NCBI GenBank assembly: GCA_023404095.1
Contig: JAEYDD010000042.1
Location: 149,639 to 213,638 of the forward strand
From: Pseudomonadota bacterium
GTDB lineage: Bacteria; Pseudomonadota; Alphaproteobacteria; Rhizobiales; Rhizobiaceae
Length of the DNA: 64,000 bases
Reading direction: 5' to 3'
Shown: positions 60,317-64,000 of the stretch, one piece after another
How the letters are laid out: each line of letters begins with the position of its first letter
How positions within the stretch are numbered: position 1 is the first letter of the stretch
The notes under the pieces: model-generated
Databases searched by the model: none
Told to the model about the DNA's origin: nothing
Seen by the model: the letters and a program-made list of their open reading frames with translations, nothing else
Program-made: the position numbers and the translations under genes

Positions 60317-61524
60317 TGGTCGCCGATACAAGCGCTCCTGCCGCCAAACCGTCCATCGCGGACTACCTCAAAAACAACATCCGCGAGTACGGACTTCTCG
60401 TCGCGCTCGTCGTCATCATGGTGTTCTTCCAGATCGTCACCAACGGCGTTCTGTTCCGACCCGTCAACATCACGAACCTCGTGCTGCAGAACTCGTTCAT
60501 CGTCATCATGGCGTTGGGCATGCTTTTGATCATCGTCGCCGGTCATATCGACCTGTCGGTCGGATCGATCGTCGCCTTCATCGGCGCCATATCGGCGATC
60601 ATGCTCGTGAAATGGGGCCTGCCGGCCATCGTGGTGGTGCCTGCCTGTCTCATCGTCGGCGGCATCATGGGGGCTGCGCAGGGCTACTGGGTGGCCTACC
60701 AGAAAATCCCTGCCTTCATCGTGACGCTGGCGGGCATGCTCGTCTTCCGCGGCATGACCTATGTCGTGCTCGGCGGTCGCCCGATCGGTCCGTTCCCGAA
60801 GGAGTTCCAGATCCTCTCGACCGGCTTCGTGCCCGACTTCCTCTCCTTCCTCAATCCGGCGCCCGAGACGATCAAGAACATGGTGGCGCTGGTCGCGGTC
60901 GTGATCCTCGTCGCACTCGCCATCTGGTCCGGCTTCCGCAATCGCCGCATCAACGAAATGCACGGTTCGGAGAACGAGCCCTTCGTCTTCTTCGCGATTC
61001 AGATGGCCGTCATCGCTGTCGTTGCGCTGTTCATCGGCTTCCAGCTGTCGACCTACCGCGGCCTGCCGAACGTGCTGGTCGTGATGGGCGTGCTGATCGC
61101 ACTCTATTCCTTCGTCACCACGCGCTCCACGGTCGGCCGGCGGATCTATGCCATGGGCGGCAACGAGAAGGCGGCGAAGCTCTCGGGCATCAACACCGAG
61201 CGGCTGACCTTCTATACCTTCGCCAACATGGGTGTTCTTGCGGCGCTTGCCGGCATGATCATCACCGCCCGCCTGAATTCGGCGACCCCCAAGGCCGGCG
61301 TCGGCTTCGAGCTGGACGTGATCGCGGCCTGCTTCATCGGCGGCGCGTCTGCATCCGGTGGTGTCGGCAAGATTACCGGTGCCGTCATTGGCGCCTTCAT
61401 CATGGGCGTGATGAACAACGGCATGTCGATCATGGGCATCGGCATCGACTACCAGCAGCTCATCAAGGGCCTGGTACTGCTCGCGGCCGTATTCTTCGAC
61501 GTCTACAACAAGAACAAGGGCTGA
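60316..61524 (+). CDS. gguB: Sugar ABC transporter permease GguB
   Basis: A 402-residue CUT2 permease with about ten membrane helices, GHIDLSVGSIVAFIGA near residue 77 and the C-terminal block FIGGASASGGVGKITGAVIGA near 340. Translation is coupled to gguA by a one-base overlap. It carries the monosaccharides delivered by ChvE. The downstream 104-base gap before the next gene shows no terminator, so the catabolic genes may be on the same transcript. Confidence 0.93.
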   Translation: MVADTSAPAAKPSIADYLKNNIREYGLLVALVVIMVFFQIVTNGVLFRPVNITNLVLQNSFIVIMALGMLLIIVAGHIDLSVGSIVAFIGAISAIMLVKWGLPAIVVVPACLIVGGIMGAAQGYWVAYQKIPAFIVTLAGMLVFRGMTYVVLGGRPIGPFPKEFQILSTGFVPDFLSFLNPAPETIKNMVALVAVVILVALAIWSGFRNRRINEMHGSENEPFVFFAIQMAVIAVVALFIGFQLSTYRGLPNVLVVMGVLIALYSFVTTRSTVGRRIYAMGGNEKAAKLSGINTERLTFYTFANMGVLAALAGMIITARLNSATPKAGVGFELDVIAACFIGGASASGGVGKITGAVIGAFIMGVMNNGMSIMGIGIDYQQLIKGLVLLAAVFFDVYNKNKG

Positions 61525-61628
61525 CCGGCTCGACCCCACGGGCTGCCTGCGAAGCGCCGGCGGCCTGTGACGGACGCCGGAGCCGCGGCAGGCCCGCGGT
61601 CGATTGCAGCCAGATTGCAAGGGAATGA

Positions 61629-62627
61629 ATGATGCTGGTTTCTCAGGTCAAGAATGCTGACGGTTCCATCACCGTCGTCGTGCGCGAAGAGGGGCAGGGC
61701 GGGCGTGCCGTCAAGAATGCCGAAAGCCTCTATGCGCTGGCAATGGAAGCCGCCGACGGCGGCAAGAGCCTGAAGGCGGTGGTCGAGGCGCACGGTCTCG
61801 GCGACGCCGTCGATCTGGAAAAGGCCTACGCGGAAGGACGGCTGATCGCGCCGATCACCCATCCTGATCCCGCTCATCTGCATCTGACCGGCACCGGCCT
61901 CACTCATCTGGGTTCTGCCGCGACCCGCGATGCCATGCACAAGAAGACGAGCGAGGCAGCTGAGGAAACGCTGACCGACTCGATGAAGATGTTCAAGATG
62001 GGCCTCGAGGGCGGCAAGCCGAAGCCCGGCGAGAAGGGCGTCCAGCCCGAGTGGTTCTACAAGGGCAACGGTTCGCAGGCGGTTGCGCCCGGCGCCGCCC
62101 TGACCTCGCCTTCCTTCGCCGAGGATGGCGGCGAGGAGCCGGAAATGGCCGGCATCTACGTCATTTCGGCCAAGGGGGTTCCGTTCCGCATCGGCTTTGC
62201 CGTCGCCAACGAGTTCTCCGACCACGTCACCGAACGGGTCAACTATCTCTATCTCGCCCATTCGAAGCTGCGGCAGGCGAGCTTCGGGCCGGAAATCCGC
62301 GTGGGCGAGGCGCCCAACGACATTCGCGGCTTCTCGCGCATCGTCCGCGAAGGCAAGGTGCTGTGGGAAAAGCCGTTCGTTTCCGGCGAGGCGAACATGT
62401 CGCACACCTTCGCCAACCTCGAATATCACCATTTCAAGTATCCGCTCTTCCGCCAGCCCGGCGAGGTGCACGTGCACATGTTCGGCACGGCGACGCTGTC
62501 GTTCGGCGACGGCATCCGCACGCAGGAGGGCGATATTTTCGAGATCGGCGCGGACGGCTTCGGCCTTGCGTTGCGCAATCCGCTGGCGATTGCCGCGGAA
62601 GAAGAGATCGAGATCCGTCAGCTCTGA
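61629..62627 (+). CDS. gguC: AraD1/GguC-type protein of the fumarylacetoacetase-like family
   Basis: A 332-residue member of the FAH-like fold found behind gguAB. Features include SLYALAMEAADGGKSL, the metal-site-like acidic residues in PSFAEDGGEEPEMAGIY, and HTFANLEYHHFKYPLF near the C-terminus. In arabinose-type pathways the related AraD1 protein is assigned to 2-keto-3-deoxy-L-arabonate breakdown; GguC is not needed for transport. The start is ATG 61629 or 61632. Confidence 0.82.
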   Translation: MMLVSQVKNADGSITVVVREEGQGGRAVKNAESLYALAMEAADGGKSLKAVVEAHGLGDAVDLEKAYAEGRLIAPITHPDPAHLHLTGTGLTHLGSAATRDAMHKKTSEAAEETLTDSMKMFKMGLEGGKPKPGEKGVQPEWFYKGNGSQAVAPGAALTSPSFAEDGGEEPEMAGIYVISAKGVPFRIGFAVANEFSDHVTERVNYLYLAHSKLRQASFGPEIRVGEAPNDIRGFSRIVREGKVLWEKPFVSGEANMSHTFANLEYHHFKYPLFRQPGEVHVHMFGTATLSFGDGIRTQEGDIFEIGADGFGLALRNPLAIAAEEEIEIRQL

Positions 62628-62827
62628 GGGGCGGCGGATCGGCGTGCGTCTCCAGTCGGCCCGAAGCGTCAGAGCAATGACGGGCCGCGCCAGGTTCTGC
62701 GCCGGGCAAGTGACCCGGGCAGGTGCGCCAACGAGGTCTGAACAACGGTCACGGCCGCCAGCATGCGGGCATGACCAAAGCGTTCCGGCACTGACGCCGG
62801 GGCGCCCCTTTCAAGGACGTTTGGAAA

Positions 62828-64000
62828 ATGACGAAGAAAGCAGAATGGCCGCGCAGGCTCAGGTCGCAGGAATGGTACGGCGGCACAAGCCGTGACGTGA
62901 TCTACCATCGTGGCTGGTTGAAGAACCAGGGCTATCCGCACGATCTGTTCGACGGACGGCCCGTGATCGGCATCCTCAATACCTGGTCGGACATGACCCC
63001 TTGCAACGGTCATCTCCGTGAGCTCGCCGAGAAGGTGAAGGCGGGCGTGTGGGAGGCCGGCGGCTTCCCGCTGGAGGTTCCGGTGTTCTCGGCCTCCGAA
63101 AACACCTTCCGCCCGACTGCTATGATGTACCGCAACCTCGCGGCACTCGCGGTCGAGGAAGCGATCCGCGGCCAGCCGATGGACGGCTGCGTGCTGCTCG
63201 TCGGCTGCGACAAGACCACGCCGTCGCTGATCATGGGGGCGGCATCCTGCGACCTGCCCTCCATCGTCGTCACCGGCGGACCAATGCTGAATGGCTATTT
63301 CCGGGGCGAACGCGTCGGTTCCGGCACGCATCTGTGGAAGTTCTCCGAAATGGTGAAGGCCGGCGAGATGACGCAGGCCGAATTCCTCGAGGCCGAGGCA
63401 TCGATGAGCCGTTCGTCGGGCACCTGCAACACCATGGGCACCGCCTCCACCATGGCCTCCATGGCGGAAGCGCTCGGCATGGCTCTCTCCGGCAACGCCG
63501 CGATCCCGGGTGTCGATTCCCGCCGCAAGGTGATGGCGCAACTGACAGGTCGCCGCATCGTGCAGATGGTCAAGGACGACCTGAAGCCGTCTGACATCAT
63601 GACGAAGCAGGCATTCGAGAACGCCATCCGCACCAATGCGGCGATCGGCGGCTCGACCAACGCCGTCATCCATCTGCTCGCCATGGCCGGGCGCGTCGGC
63701 GTCGACCTGACGCTGGACGACTGGGACCGCTGCGGTCGCGACGTGCCGACGATCGTCAACCTGATGCCGTCGGGCAAGTATCTCATGGAGGAGTTCTTCT
63801 ATGCCGGCGGCCTGCCCGTCGTGCTGAAGCGCCTCGGCGAGGCGGGCCTTCTGCACAAGGATGCGATCACGGTCTCGGGCGAAACCATCTGGGACGAGGT
63901 CAAGGACGTCGTCAACTGGAACGAGGACGTCATCCTGCCGGCAGAAAAGGCGCTGACGCAGTCGGGGGGGCGCGGCGGGCAGCGCGGCCACCACCCCCCC
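62828..64000 (+). CDS. IlvD/Edd-family sugar-acid dehydratase (arabonate dehydratase-like), 3' end outside window
   Basis: 391 codons are present and the frame is still open at the window end; full proteins are about 575-580 residues. Motifs: TPCNGHLRELAEKVK near residue 57, GCDKTTPSLIMGA near 125, and SGTCNTMGTASTM near 197, which bring the three cysteines for the [Fe-S] cluster. With the ChvE transporter and the AraD1-like gene it should dehydrate L-arabonate, or a related aldonate, to the 2-keto-3-deoxy acid. ATG 62828 follows TTTGGAA. The final ~11 codons disagree with the family (see findings). Confidence 0.88.
   Translation, partial: MTKKAEWPRRLRSQEWYGGTSRDVIYHRGWLKNQGYPHDLFDGRPVIGILNTWSDMTPCNGHLRELAEKVKAGVWEAGGFPLEVPVFSASENTFRPTAMMYRNLAALAVEEAIRGQPMDGCVLLVGCDKTTPSLIMGAASCDLPSIVVTGGPMLNGYFRGERVGSGTHLWKFSEMVKAGEMTQAEFLEAEASMSRSSGTCNTMGTASTMASMAEALGMALSGNAAIPGVDSRRKVMAQLTGRRIVQMVKDDLKPSDIMTKQAFENAIRTNAAIGGSTNAVIHLLAMAGRVGVDLTLDDWDRCGRDVPTIVNLMPSGKYLMEEFFYAGGLPVVLKRLGEAGLLHKDAITVSGETIWDEVKDVVNWNEDVILPAEKALTQSGGRGGQRGHHPP

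Noticed and set aside
1..64000. CRISPR array or phage-defence cassette
   Set aside because: No regularly spaced repeats and no Cas, restriction-modification or recognised defence genes were found; the TnsA-like nuclease is better explained by a Tn7-like element.

Overview
The window looks like alphaproteobacterial DNA from the Rhizobiaceae (Rhizobium/Agrobacterium/Ensifer/Shinella group). The evidence is the GC-rich codon use and four clusters typical of that family: a sorbitol/mannitol smo operon, a PhyR-NepR-EcfG general stress response locus, the rhizobial hmuSTUV / orf1-tonB heme region, and gbpR-chvE-gguAB with an arabinose-type dehydratase gene. No tool was run; names come from recognising protein families by eye.

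Layout. 1-8527: sorbitol/mannitol ABC transporter (smoE partial, smoF, smoG, smoK), sorbitol and mannitol dehydrogenases, a HAD phosphatase and an FGGY pentulose kinase. 8528-13531: general stress response, with phyR divergent from nepR-ecfG, an HWE histidine kinase, two small membrane stress proteins (one with a decayed tandem copy of its 3' end) and four EcfG-type promoters. One of these promoters appears to drive a ~130-nt small RNA with three C-loop hairpins, the most interesting item in the window. 13552-19164: heme utilisation (hmuVUTS, minus strand) divergent from orf1-tonB, with a RirA-type box between them. 19322-26864: housekeeping and accessory genes (DUF2325, DUF423, truncated globin, TetR/SMR efflux, ThuA/dehydrogenase pair, DUF488, GFA, YbaK, DMT exporter).

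26865-48239 is an accessory island next to tRNA-Arg(CCG). It holds a remnant of a Tn7-like element (TnsA-like nuclease, unknown protein, truncated TnsB-like protein), an AT-rich gene for a 1241-aa exported helical protein facing a small cysteine-rich exported protein, and a LysR / GMC oxidoreductase / fused double CoA-transferase module. It also carries a short tyrosine recombinase and a TetR-controlled MFS-HlyD efflux system with two oxidoreductase genes. The efflux promoters are governed by a perfect 19-bp inverted repeat.

48545-64000 returns to sugar catabolism: an SDR gene, xylFHG with a divergent ROK repressor and a 21-bp palindromic operator, inositol dehydrogenase, a small membrane protein, a J-domain-like protein, then gbpR divergent from chvE-gguA-gguB, an AraD1/GguC-type gene and a sugar-acid dehydratase cut by the window end. 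The last ~35 bases look corrupted. All three sugar ABC operons place strong hairpins just after the binding-protein gene, which probably sets high expression of the binding protein over the membrane parts.
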